Source of the DNA: an uncultured Prevotella sp.
GTDB taxonomy: Bacteria > Bacteroidota > Bacteroidia > Bacteroidales > Bacteroidaceae
Length of the DNA stretch: 60,653 bases
Direction of reading: 5' to 3'
NCBI GenBank assembly: GCA_905235325.1
Contig: CAJOLE010000005.1
Location: forward strand, 1 to 60,653
Position numbers and translations under genes: made by a program. This document shows positions 7,868 through 15,809 of this stretch, one piece after another (the first letter of the stretch is position 1; every line of letters starts with the position of its first letter). The notes under the pieces are model-generated. The model saw only the letters and a list, made by a program, of their open reading frames with translations, made no database searches and had not been told where the DNA came from.

Positions 7868-8569
7868 ATGAAAAGTATGAAGACTGTGGTCATCGCTCTC
7901 TGCGCAGGCATGGTGATGGCAGGATGTAACAACTTAGGTAAAGGCACTGCTATCGGTGCCGTCGGTGGTGCTGCCTTAGGTGCTATTGTCGGTAAGATTG
8001 CAGGTAACACTGCTGTGGGTGCTGCTGTTGGCGGTGCTGTGGGTGCCGGTACTGGTGCTCTCATTGGTAAGCACATGGATAAGGTGAAGGCTCAGGCCGC
8101 AGCCGTCGAGAATGCTCAGGTTGAGAGCTATACTGATGCTAACGGCCTTCAGGGCGTGAAGGTTACGTTCGATTCAGGTATCCTCTTCGGCACTGGCAGT
8201 TCTACGTTGCAGGCTGCCGCCAAGAACTCGCTGACCCAGTTTGCCAACAACGTGCTGAAGGTGAACACCGACTGCGACGTTGCCGTTCAGGGTTATACCG
8301 ACAATGCCGGCTGGAAGAACTCTACCGCTGAGCAGAGCTATCAGAAGAATGTCAACCTGTCGCAGCAGCGCGCTCAGGCCGTGACCAGCTACCTGCTCTC
8401 ACTTGGTGTAAACAGCAGCCAGATCCGTTCTACCACCGGTTTCGGTGAGGCTAACCCCGTTGCCGACAACTCTACCGCAGCTGGTAAGGCTCAGAACCGC
8501 CGTGTGGAGGTTATCCTCTATGCCAGCCAGGCTATGATTCAGGCTGCTGAGGCCGGTACGCTTCATTAA
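7868..8569 (+). CDS. OmpA-family lipoprotein with glycine-zipper
   Basis: A 233-residue envelope protein. A short signal peptide ends in VMAGC (lipobox, acylated Cys at about 19), then a Gly/Ala-rich glycine-zipper segment (about 24-65), then an OmpA-like peptidoglycan-binding domain with FDSGILFGTGSSTL and the distal NRRVEVILYA. It probably tethers the outer membrane to peptidoglycan, like YiaD/Pal-type proteins. Its stop codon overlaps the ATG of mtgA by one base (TAATG), which couples it to a cell-wall polymerase. It could be either outer- or inner-membrane anchored; there is no direct evidence for sorting. Confidence 0.85.
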   Translation: MKSMKTVVIALCAGMVMAGCNNLGKGTAIGAVGGAALGAIVGKIAGNTAVGAAVGGAVGAGTGALIGKHMDKVKAQAAAVENAQVESYTDANGLQGVKVTFDSGILFGTGSSTLQAAAKNSLTQFANNVLKVNTDCDVAVQGYTDNAGWKNSTAEQSYQKNVNLSQQRAQAVTSYLLSLGVNSSQIRSTTGFGEANPVADNSTAAGKAQNRRVEVILYASQAMIQAAEAGTLH

Positions 8570-9249
8570 TGCTGAAGTTCGTAAAGAAACTGATACGTGG
8601 AATCGTGGTGGCATTCTTTGCTTCCACGATTCTTTCTGTCGTAGCCCTGCGATTCATCCCAGTGTGGTTTACACCGCTGATGTTCATCCGTTGTTATGAA
8701 CAGGCGAAGGAGGGCAGGGAGTTGCGTATGAGCCATCGTTGGGTGTCGCTCGACGAAATGTCGGCATCGATGCCCGTAGCCGTGATTGCCAGCGAGGATG
8801 CTAACTTCCTGAATCATCACGGTTTCGACTTCGAGGCTATCGAACATGCCGCCAAACGTAACAAGGAGCATCCGGAGAAGCAGAAGTTAGGTGCTTCGAC
8901 CATCTCGCAGCAGACGGCTAAGAACGTCTTTCTCTGGCCTGGCCGTTCGTGGGTGCGCAAGGGTTTTGAAGTTTATTTCACCGCTCTCATTGAACTGTTG
9001 TGGCCGAAGGAGCGCATCATCGAGGTTTATCTGAACTCTATCGAGACGGGCGAGGGCATCTACGGTGTCGAAGCCGTCAGCCGTGAGAATTGGGGATTGC
9101 GTGCCAGTCAGATATCCAAGGAGCAGTGTGCGCTGATAGCTGCCACGCTGCCTAATCCCCGCAAGTTTTCGTCGAAGAGTCCCAGTAACTATATGAAGAA
9201 GCGCCAGAAGCGCATCCTTCACGAAATGAATTTTGTGAAATTCCCGTAG
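8569..9249 (+). CDS. mtgA: Monofunctional peptidoglycan glycosyltransferase
   Basis: A 226-residue GT51 enzyme polymerising lipid II into glycan strands in the periplasm. One N-terminal membrane anchor (about 8-30) is followed by the diagnostic motifs ASEDANFLNHHGFD (catalytic Glu), GASTISQQTAKNVFLWPGRS and KERIIEVYLNSIETG. There is no transpeptidase domain, which separates it from class A PBPs. The start overlaps the upstream lipoprotein stop in TAATG. It converges with folK with a 14-base gap and no clear terminator. Confidence 0.92.
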   Translation: MLKFVKKLIRGIVVAFFASTILSVVALRFIPVWFTPLMFIRCYEQAKEGRELRMSHRWVSLDEMSASMPVAVIASEDANFLNHHGFDFEAIEHAAKRNKEHPEKQKLGASTISQQTAKNVFLWPGRSWVRKGFEVYFTALIELLWPKERIIEVYLNSIETGEGIYGVEAVSRENWGLRASQISKEQCALIAATLPNPRKFSSKSPSNYMKKRQKRILHEMNFVKFP

Positions 9250-9263
9250 AAAGTGGCAGGATC

Positions 9264-9635
9264 CTACAAGTCTGCAATAAGTTCTTTGACGTAAGGCCGC
9301 TGCCAGTCGAGCTGGTGTCGGCGCTCATCGTCATACTGTAGGATGTCGAGGTCGATGGGGACGATGCCAAGCTGGCGTTTAGCCTGTGTACGTCCGAAAT
9401 TCAGTTCCATCTGCTTCAGGCGGCCGTTCAGTGTGTCCTCGTCAAGCGTCGTGAAGCCGGTGGCCAGTTGGTTCAAGTAGGCATCGCGGCGACAGGCGTT
9501 GCCGACGGGCTGCGTCCACAGCTCGCGTGAGTATCTTAAATCCGAAAGAATCTCTTCCAGACATTGGCGTGCCCGGGAGAGATTCTTTTCTTGGAACCGG
9601 TTAGAGGCTAACGACAGAATAACCTGATGCCCCAT
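9264..9635 (-). CDS. folK: 2-amino-4-hydroxy-6-hydroxymethyldihydropteridine diphosphokinase
   Basis: A 123-residue HPPK transferring pyrophosphate from ATP to 6-hydroxymethyl-dihydropterin in folate synthesis. Supporting motifs are LASN near the N-terminus (family LGSN), the PVG and YLNQLA segment, FGRTQAKRQ, and VPIDLDILQYDD containing the two Mg-binding Asps. It is short for the family (usually 130-160) and ends soon after the DLDIL block. The Arg in the usual GPR before DLDI is replaced (GIVPIDLDI). The ATG overlaps the maeB stop by one base (TAATG), so it is probably translated from the maeB transcript. Confidence 0.82.
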   Translation of the reverse strand: MGHQVILSLASNRFQEKNLSRARQCLEEILSDLRYSRELWTQPVGNACRRDAYLNQLATGFTTLDEDTLNGRLKQMELNFGRTQAKRQLGIVPIDLDILQYDDERRHQLDWQRPYVKELIADL

Positions 9636-11938
9636 TAGCCCTTAACAGCGTTGATACGGCTCTTCACCTTGTCGACATAAGCGTCGATGGTGGCCACTGC
9701 GACAATGTTCACCACGTCGCGGACGGAGGCACCGAAGTCGATGAAGTGAATGGCTTTGTTCAGTCCCATCTGAATAGGGCCGATAATCTCGACGTCGGCA
9801 TCGAGCATCTGCAGCATCTTGTAGCTGGAGCGGGCCGATGTCAGGTTGGGGAACACCAGCGTGTTCACCTTATGCCCCTTCAGGCGGGTGAAGGGATATT
9901 GCTCGTCGCGCAGTTCGTTGTCAAGTGCGAATCCCAGCTGCATTTCTCCGTCGATAGGCAGGTCTGGGTACATCTGCTGCATCTTGGCAACGGCTTCCTT
10001 CACTTTCAGGGCACCGTTGCTCTGCGACGAGCCGAAGTTAGAGTGCGAAATCATAGAGATAACGGGCTTTTCGTTGAAGAAGCGCACAGCCGTTGAGGCC
10101 AGCTTGGCAATGTCGGCAAGTGTGTCTGCGTCGGGGTTTTCGTTCACCATGGTGTCGGCAATGTAGAGTGTTCCCTTTGGCGAGTTGATGATGTGCATAG
10201 TGCCGAAGTGTTGGTACTCAGGACGTATGCCGATAACCTCCTTGACCACCTTCACCGTGTTCGAGTATTTCGTGTACAGACCGGTGATGAAAGCGTCGGC
10301 TTCGCCGGTCTCGACCATCATCATGCCGAAATAGTTACGCTCAAACATCTTGTCGTTGGCTTCCTGGAAGGTGTAGCCGTCGCGCTGCCGCTTTTCGGTC
10401 AGGATGCGGGCATAGCGCTCGCGGCGCTCGTGCTCGTTGGGGTGGCGCAGGTTGACAATCTCGATACCGTCGAGACTGAGGTCCATGCTCTTGGCCATCT
10501 TCATGATGACCTCGTCGTTGCCCAGGAGCACCGGCTGGCAGATGCCTTCGGCCTTGGCCTGGACGGCAGCCTTGAGCATGGTGGGGTGAATGGCCTCGGC
10601 AAAGACCACGCGCTGCGGGTGGGCGGCGGCGGTGGCATAGAGCTTCTGCGTGAGCTTCGTCTCCTGCCCCAGGAGTACAGAGAGCGAGTCCTTGTATTCC
10701 TGCCAGTCGGTGATGTTGCGGCGTGCCACGCCGCTGTCGATGGCGGCCTTGGCCACGGCAGCAGAGACCTCGCTGATGAGCCGTGGGTCAACGGGCTTGG
10801 GTATGAAGTAGTCGCGTCCGAAGCGCAGGTTGTTCACCTTGTAGACGTCGTTCACCACGTCGGGCACGGGCAGCTTGGCCAGATCGGCAATGGCGTGTAC
10901 GGCGGCCAGCTTCATCTCCTCGTTGATGGCTGTGGCGTGCACGTCGAGCGCACCGCGGAAGATGTATGGGAATCCGATGACGTTGTTAATCTGGTTGGGA
11001 TAGTCGGTTCGGCCTGTCGACATCAGGGTGTCGGGGCGGGCCTCCATGGCATCCTCGTATGATATCTCGGGCACGGGGTTGGCCAGCGCGAAGATGACGG
11101 GGTCTTTGGCCATCGTCTTCACCATCTCCTTCGACAGCACGTTGCCCTTCGACAGACCTACGAAGACATCGGCCCCGTTGACGGCCTCAGCCAGCGTCTT
11201 GATGTCGGTTCGCTCTGTAGCGAAGAACTTCTTCTGCTCGTTCAGGTCGGTACGGCTGGTCGAGATGACCCCCTTCGAGTCGAGCATGACGATGTTCTCC
11301 TTCCGTGCGCCGATGGCCATATAGAGTTTTGTACACGAGATGGCGGCGGCACCGGCACCGTTCACCACAATCTTCACCTTTGCAATGTCCTTGCCGATGA
11401 CTTCCATCGCATTCTTCAGTCCGGCGGCCGAGATGATGGCCGTGCCGTGCTGGTCGTCGTGCATCACGGGGATGTCGAGTGTCCGCTTCAGGCGCTCCTC
11501 AATATAGAAGCACTCGGGAGCCTTGATGTCCTCCAGGTTAATGCCGCCGAAGGTGGGGGCAATGCGCTCTACTGCCTCGCAGAACTTCTCGGGGTCTTTC
11601 TCGGCCACCTCGATGTCGAAGACGTCGATGCCGCCGTAAATCTTGAAGAGCAGCCCCTTGCCCTCCATTACCGGCTTGCCCGACATCGCGCCGATGTCGC
11701 CCAAGCCCAGGACGGCCGTGCCGTTCGAAATGACAGCCACAAGGTTACCCTTGTCCGTATAGCGGTAAGCAGCGTCGGGGTTATCCTGAATCTCAAGGCA
11801 GGGGTAGGCCACGCCCGGCGAGTAAGCCAAGCTGAGGTCGGTCTGCGTACGGTAAGCCTTCGTGGGCTTTACTTCAATCTTTCCTGGGCGCCCGTTTTCG
11901 TGATATTCAAGAGCAGCCTCTTTCGTAATTTTTGCCAT
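9635..11938 (-). CDS. maeB: NADP-dependent malic enzyme with C-terminal phosphotransacetylase domain
   Basis: A 767-residue enzyme decarboxylating malate to pyruvate with NADPH production. The N-terminal half (about 1-430) contains the malic domain [12 protein letters not shown], the substrate-site [19 protein letters not shown] and the NAD(P)-binding [11 protein letters not shown]. The C-terminal part (about 430-767) is homologous to phosphate acetyltransferase and in MaeB-type enzymes is regulatory, binding acetyl-CoA. The length is typical of the MaeB hybrid class. Translation of the downstream folK is coupled through TAATG. Confidence 0.94.
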   Translation of the reverse strand: MAKITKEAALEYHENGRPGKIEVKPTKAYRTQTDLSLAYSPGVAYPCLEIQDNPDAAYRYTDKGNLVAVISNGTAVLGLGDIGAMSGKPVMEGKGLLFKIYGGIDVFDIEVAEKDPEKFCEAVERIAPTFGGINLEDIKAPECFYIEERLKRTLDIPVMHDDQHGTAIISAAGLKNAMEVIGKDIAKVKIVVNGAGAAAISCTKLYMAIGARKENIVMLDSKGVISTSRTDLNEQKKFFATERTDIKTLAEAVNGADVFVGLSKGNVLSKEMVKTMAKDPVIFALANPVPEISYEDAMEARPDTLMSTGRTDYPNQINNVIGFPYIFRGALDVHATAINEEMKLAAVHAIADLAKLPVPDVVNDVYKVNNLRFGRDYFIPKPVDPRLISEVSAAVAKAAIDSGVARRNITDWQEYKDSLSVLLGQETKLTQKLYATAAAHPQRVVFAEAIHPTMLKAAVQAKAEGICQPVLLGNDEVIMKMAKSMDLSLDGIEIVNLRHPNEHERRERYARILTEKRQRDGYTFQEANDKMFERNYFGMMMVETGEADAFITGLYTKYSNTVKVVKEVIGIRPEYQHFGTMHIINSPKGTLYIADTMVNENPDADTLADIAKLASTAVRFFNEKPVISMISHSNFGSSQSNGALKVKEAVAKMQQMYPDLPIDGEMQLGFALDNELRDEQYPFTRLKGHKVNTLVFPNLTSARSSYKMLQMLDADVEIIGPIQMGLNKAIHFIDFGASVRDVVNIVAVATIDAYVDKVKSRINAVKG

Positions 11939-11978
11939 CTTTTTACGTGTATTTGTGTATGTTTGTGTATTTAGCGTG

Positions 11979-11986
11979 CAAAATTA
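11979..11986 (-). promoter_or_regulatory. -7 element of maeB-folK (TAATTTTG)
   Basis: A TAnnTTTG match 40 bases before the maeB ATG on the minus strand. Confidence 0.75.
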
Positions 11987-12000
11987 GTAAAAAAATGCCA

Positions 12001-12020
12001 AAAAGCGGCGGGTTTTTAAA
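12001..12020 (-). repeat. Single CCCGCCGC motif, solitary copy
   Basis: On the minus strand this reads TTTAAAAACCCGCCGCTTTT, a single copy of the motif found three times in tandem at 15449-15508. It lies between the T9SS plug gene stop and the maeB promoter. Confidence 0.5.
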
Positions 12021-12038
12021 TATCTTTAATAGCTTTTT

Positions 12039-13367
12039 TCACCGCAGGTAGATTTGCTGATAGCCTACGAGCCGCCAAGTCCTGTCAGTGACACCTTTAT
12101 AATATACGAAGGCCTGGTACTTGTTCTCAGTCTCAAAGAACGAACCCTCCTCGGGCACTACCGCCGTCTGACCGTCGGCCTGTCGCAGCAGATACTGGTA
12201 GGAGTAGTAGCCTTGCTTCTGCAGGATGCGGGCGTTGTAGCTCTTGTCGCTCTCGTCGTAGTCCATCGTGTAGTCACCGTCCTGCTCCGTCGTCCAGTCG
12301 CCGTCGACGATGACGTCACAGTCATACTGTGCGCAGGGGGTCAGCTTATAGTTCACGTAGACGTAGTCGCACGTGCGGTCGTTTTCGATGTTGTCGCTGT
12401 TGCGGATATAGAAGGCGCCGTTGGCATCCTCGTCGTACAGGTAGCTGCGGCGCGGGGCATTGGCAAAGGGATAGGCCTGGTAGTAGTGGCCGTCCCACAG
12501 GATGCGGTCGAGTCCCATCGTCGTGTGGCTTACGTCGAGCACTTCAAACTTATGGTATTCGTTGCCCGCGTCGAAGATCAGGGCGCGGTTGTGCTCCCAG
12601 ACGAGCTGCCCCGGCTGGATGAGGTTGGGCCTGACGTTCACCTTCTGCGTGTCCTCGCGCCCGTTCTGCATCACCACCGTCCATATCTGGGCCGCCTCGT
12701 TGGTCACACTCAGGCTGCCGTAGCCGACGGTCATGGCCACCTGCTGGTGGCTCAGGTTGAAGTCGATGTCGGTGTTCGTCGTCACGCTCAGCCCGACGTT
12801 CATCAGCGGCTCAACGACGCGGAACTCCGCACAGAGCACATCCTCGTCGCCTTCCTCGTCATCGTACACGTGGAGGCGGTAGTTGCCGCTCATCTTCAGT
12901 CGGCAGCGGTCGTTGGGAATCTGCAGCCTGTAGTGGGTGTAGAGCACCGTCGTGTTCAGCGAGTTCTCATAGTCCTCAATCGGGTTGCCGTTGAAGCCTT
13001 CCAGCCAGTCGCTCTCAAACACATCTTCCGACGTCGACCAGTCGGCCTCGCAGCGTTCCAGCCTATATACAAATCGGTGGTAGGTATGCGACAACTCGTC
13101 GAATCCCACGTTCAGCACGTCGCCGGTGCCGAGGCGTAACACGGCGGGCGACAGCCAGTCTTGATTGGCCACCACTTGCAAAGTCTTCACCTGCCGGCTA
13201 TAGATCGTGTTTTTGGCCGACACCCCTACGCAAACGAAAACCAAAACGCAAACGAAAGCCAAAACCAAGAATGCCCCCTCCAACCTCCCCCGGCTGGTGA
13301 AGGCTTTCTCCGTGCTGGCAGCCTCCCACAGTCGGGGGAGGTTGGAGGGTGCTTTGTGGTTTTTCAT
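12039..13367 (-). CDS. Type IX secretion system plug protein (DUF5103)
   Basis: A 442-residue secreted protein of the DUF5103 family, the first domain of which was renamed T9SS plug after the protein that blocks the SprA translocon. Recognisable stretches include YSRQVKTLQVVANQDWLSPAVLRLG, the FDELSHTYHRFVYRLERCEADW segment and the C-terminal WRLVGYQQIYLR. The frame is open to 13475, but the promoter element at 13409-13416 excludes that start; the ATG at 13367 is the first one downstream of it. The predicted n-region is oddly long (33 residues) because a palindromic element is read through in frame at residues 6-32. The hydrophobic core FLVLAFVCVLVFVCVGVSA is encoded by an iteron arm of the same composite repeat. 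Confidence 0.85.
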   Translation of the reverse strand: MKNHKAPSNLPRLWEAASTEKAFTSRGRLEGAFLVLAFVCVLVFVCVGVSAKNTIYSRQVKTLQVVANQDWLSPAVLRLGTGDVLNVGFDELSHTYHRFVYRLERCEADWSTSEDVFESDWLEGFNGNPIEDYENSLNTTVLYTHYRLQIPNDRCRLKMSGNYRLHVYDDEEGDEDVLCAEFRVVEPLMNVGLSVTTNTDIDFNLSHQQVAMTVGYGSLSVTNEAAQIWTVVMQNGREDTQKVNVRPNLIQPGQLVWEHNRALIFDAGNEYHKFEVLDVSHTTMGLDRILWDGHYYQAYPFANAPRRSYLYDEDANGAFYIRNSDNIENDRTCDYVYVNYKLTPCAQYDCDVIVDGDWTTEQDGDYTMDYDESDKSYNARILQKQGYYSYQYLLRQADGQTAVVPEEGSFFETENKYQAFVYYKGVTDRTWRLVGYQQIYLR

Positions 13368-13404
13368 TTTCGTTTTCGTTTTTCGTTTCCTTCCTTCGTT
13401 TTCG
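13229..13404. repeat. Composite iteron-armed inverted repeat (family D) overlapping a gene start
   Basis: Left arm AAACGAAAACC/AAAACGCAAACG-type runs occupy 13229-13268. A G/C-rich palindrome lies at 13273-13352, with ends CCCTCCAACCTCCCCC and its complement, and the right arm of CGTTTT runs is at 13360-13404. The architecture is the same as at 42709-42898 and, without the central cargo, at 51597-51648. The whole element lies in the 5' end and leader of the T9SS plug gene. Confidence 0.75.
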
Positions 13405-13408
13405 TCTG

Positions 13409-13416
13409 CAAATGTA
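13409..13416 (-). promoter_or_regulatory. -7 element of T9SS plug gene (TACATTTG)
   Basis: A TAnnTTTG match on the minus strand, 42 bases upstream of the ATG at 13367. It decides the start codon choice. Confidence 0.65.
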
Positions 13417-13490
13417 CGACTTTCTGTTGTGCCAGCCAAACATTTTGGCAGTTTTTTGCGAACTTGTTTGGTCATTCGCCCACTTATTCG

Positions 13491-13498
13491 TAACTTTG
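13491..13498 (+). promoter_or_regulatory. -7 element of rarA (TAACTTTG)
   Basis: A perfect TAnnTTTG 10 bases before the ATG at 13508, implying a very short leader. Confidence 0.75.
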
Positions 13499-13507
13499 CC
13501 GACGTTT

Positions 13508-14779
13508 ATGTCACAACCGTTAGCTGAGAGAATGAGGCCCCGCACGCTCGACGACTACATCGGGCAGCGCCATCTGGTGGGCGAGGGTGCCGTGCTGCGC
13601 CGGATGATCGACTCCGGCCGCATATCGTCGTTCATACTCTGGGGCCCTCCCGGTGTGGGCAAGACGACGCTGGCCCAGATTATTGCCAACCGGCTTGAGA
13701 CACCGTTCTACACGCTGTCGGCCGTCACCAGCGGCGTGAAGGACGTGCGCGACGTGATTGAGAAGGCTCAGAAAGGCCGCTTCTTCAACGAGGCGTCACC
13801 TATCCTGTTTATCGACGAGATTCACCGCTTCTCGAAGTCGCAGCAGGACTCGCTGCTGGGGGCTGTCGAGCGGGGCATCGTCACGCTGATAGGCGCTACG
13901 ACCGAGAACCCGTCGTTCGAGGTCATACGTCCGCTGCTGTCGCGCTGTCAGCTCTACGTGCTGAAGTCGCTCGAGAAGGACGACCTGCTGCAGTTGCTCG
14001 AGAGGGCCGTAAAGACAGACATCATCCTGAAGGAGCGCCGCATCGACGTGGCGGAGACCGATGCCCTCCTGCGGTTCAGCGGGGGCGACGCCCGCAAACT
14101 GCTGAACATTCTCGAGCTGGTCACTGAGGCCGAGTCGGGCGACGTGACGATTACCGACGAGCTGGTGCTTGCACGCCTTCAGCAGAACCCGCTGGCTTAC
14201 GACAAGGACGGCGAGATGCACTACGACATCATCTCGGCCTTCATCAAGTCCATCCGCGGCAGCGACCCCGATGCCGCGCTCTACTGGCTGGCCCGGATGA
14301 TTGAGGGCGGCGAAGACCCGAAGTTCATTGCCCGCCGACTGGTCATTTCTGCTGCTGAGGACATTGGGCTGGCCAACCCCAACGCCCTGCTGCTGGCCAA
14401 CACGGCCTTCGACGTCGTCCAGAAGATAGGCTGGCCCGAGGGGCGCATCCCGCTGGCTGAGGCGACGGTCTATCTGGCAACGTCGCCCAAGAGCAACTCG
14501 GCCTATCTGGGCATCGATGCAGCCCTCGACCTGGTGCGCCGCACTGGCAACCAGCCCGTGCCGCTGCCCATCCGCAATGCGCCGACGCAGCTGATGAAGG
14601 AACTGGGCTATCACGACGGCTACAAGTATCCGCACGACTTCCCCGGCCACTTCACGCCGCAGCAGTATCTGCCCGACACGCTCGTGAACGAACGCCTGTG
14701 GCACGCCCAGCACTCACCCTCGGAGCAGAAGCTCTACGAGCGTATGCTGGCTTACTGGGGTGAGCGGTATAAGGAGTGA
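13508..14779 (+). CDS. rarA: Replication-associated recombination protein A (RarA/MgsA)
   Basis: A 423-residue AAA+ ATPase acting at stalled replication forks. It starts MSQPLAERMRPRTLDDYIGQ, which is the family N-terminus, so the upstream in-frame extension to 13349 is not used. Walker A is [13 protein letters not shown], Walker B is ILFIDEIHRFSKSQQD, sensor 1 is IGATTENPSFEV, and the C-terminal tetramerisation domain contains AEATVYLATSPKSNSAY. The promoter at 13491-13498 fits this start. The stop overlaps a GTG start of the TRIC channel gene. Confidence 0.94.
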   Translation: MSQPLAERMRPRTLDDYIGQRHLVGEGAVLRRMIDSGRISSFILWGPPGVGKTTLAQIIANRLETPFYTLSAVTSGVKDVRDVIEKAQKGRFFNEASPILFIDEIHRFSKSQQDSLLGAVERGIVTLIGATTENPSFEVIRPLLSRCQLYVLKSLEKDDLLQLLERAVKTDIILKERRIDVAETDALLRFSGGDARKLLNILELVTEAESGDVTITDELVLARLQQNPLAYDKDGEMHYDIISAFIKSIRGSDPDAALYWLARMIEGGEDPKFIARRLVISAAEDIGLANPNALLLANTAFDVVQKIGWPEGRIPLAEATVYLATSPKSNSAYLGIDAALDLVRRTGNQPVPLPIRNAPTQLMKELGYHDGYKYPHDFPGHFTPQQYLPDTLVNERLWHAQHSPSEQKLYERMLAYWGERYKE

Positions 14780-15423
14780 AAACCTGGAGGAGAGAAGAGG
14801 TGGAGCAGGATGTCATCATATATATCATCGAGCTTTTGGGCACGTTCGCCTTTGCCATCAGCGGCATACGCCATGCGGCCGCCAAGCATTTCGACTGGTT
14901 TGGCGGCTACGTATGCGGCATCGCCGTTGCCATCGGAGGCGGCACCATACGCGACGTGATGTTAGGCACCACACCGTTCTGGATGACCACACCCATGTAT
15001 ATGATATGCACGGCGGCGGCCCTGCTCACCGTCGTCCTCTTCGGACGCTGGATGGAGCCGCTCAAGAATGCCTGGTTCGTGTTCGACACCTTCGGACTGG
15101 CCCTCTTCACCATCGCCGGCATTCAGAAGACCCTCGCCCTCGGCCAGCCCTTCTGGGTGGCCATCATCATGGGGTGCATCACGGGTTCGGCGGGCGGCGT
15201 CATCCGCGATGTGCTCTTGAACAACGAGCCCGTCATCTTCCACAAGGAGATCTATGCCGTAGCCTGCGTCCTGGGCGGGCTCGTCTACTGGCTCCTCGTC
15301 TGGCTCTCGCTGCCCGTCGAGGCCGTGTGCGTGGCTTCCTTCCTCACAACCTGCGCCGTCCGCTTCTTAGCCGTGCGCTACCACCTGACCCTGCCCACAC
15401 TGAAGGGAGAGTCGGAACAGTAG
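14776..15423 (+). CDS. Trimeric intracellular cation channel (TRIC/UPF0126) family protein
   Basis: A 215-residue membrane protein with two repeats of the TRIC unit: LLGTFAFAISGIRHAAAK...GGGTIRDVMLG and FVFDTFGLALFTIAGIQK...GSAGGVIRDVLL. Seven hydrophobic segments are apparent. Bacterial TRIC proteins form homotrimeric K+/cation-permeable channels in the inner membrane. The GTG at 14776 overlaps the rarA stop (GTGA), but a GTG at 14800 would give a 207-residue protein closer to the usual length; the start is therefore uncertain. It is probably co-transcribed with rarA. Confidence 0.88.
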   Translation: MKTWRREEVEQDVIIYIIELLGTFAFAISGIRHAAAKHFDWFGGYVCGIAVAIGGGTIRDVMLGTTPFWMTTPMYMICTAAALLTVVLFGRWMEPLKNAWFVFDTFGLALFTIAGIQKTLALGQPFWVAIIMGCITGSAGGVIRDVLLNNEPVIFHKEIYAVACVLGGLVYWLLVWLSLPVEAVCVASFLTTCAVRFLAVRYHLTLPTLKGESEQ

Positions 15424-15448
15424 TTGGACTTTCACCTATATTAAATAA

Positions 15449-15508
15449 AAACCCGCCGCCTTTTCCCCAAAACCCGCCGCCTTTTCCATAAAACCCGCCG
15501 CCTTTTGA
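15449..15508. repeat. Three tandem AAACCCGCCGCCTTTT units, 21-base period
   Basis: Units start at 15449, 15470 and 15491 and each carries AAACCCGCCGCCTTTT. A solitary copy lies inverted at 12001-12020. The gap 15424-15809 holds this array, a hairpin at 15595-15641 and the family A palindrome, and no gene. Confidence 0.85.
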
Positions 15509-15594
15509 AAATTGCACGCCGTGGAAAAATTCTTACCCGCCTCCTCTTGAATCATCGGCTCAGGTGTCGGTTCAGGTGTCGGTTCCTCCCTCTG

Positions 15595-15641
15595 AAGGCG
15601 GTCGTCGAGGGCCGTTTTTCCCGATGGAACCGCCTTTTTTT
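15595..15641 (+). terminator. Terminator-like hairpin downstream of TRIC gene
   Basis: AAGGCGGT (15595-15602) pairs with ACCGCCTT (15629-15636), followed by a T-run to 15641. It is about 170 bases after the TRIC stop and could end the rarA-TRIC transcript. Confidence 0.55.
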
Positions 15642-15670
15642 GCATATATAGTTGTCAATAGCAGGTTTTA

Positions 15671-15739
15671 TCCTACACTTCCTACACTTCCTACACCTAA
15701 AAAAGTTGGGCAGGTGTAGGAAGTGTAGGAAGTGTAGGA
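15671..15739. repeat. Iteron-armed palindrome, family A, copy 2
   Basis: Three TCCTACACT/C 9-mers at 15671-15697 and a perfect inverted copy at 15713-15739, with a 15-base loop. The right flank (reverse complement TTACGAATAACAG) matches the left flank of copy 3 at about 60623-60636. Confidence 0.9.
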
Positions 15740-15809
15740 TAAATACTGTTATTCGTAATTATAGCGGTCAATCTGCTGTAACTGATATACAGGCATACGC
15801 CCGCGAGGC

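Noticed and set aside
14760..15491. 243-codon plus-strand ORF overlapping the TRIC gene
   Set aside because: Out-of-frame Arg/His-rich translation; the overlapping frame encodes a clear TRIC channel.
15671..15739. Possible CRISPR repeat
   Set aside because: The 9-mers are directly tandem without spacers and form one palindrome; no cas genes are present.
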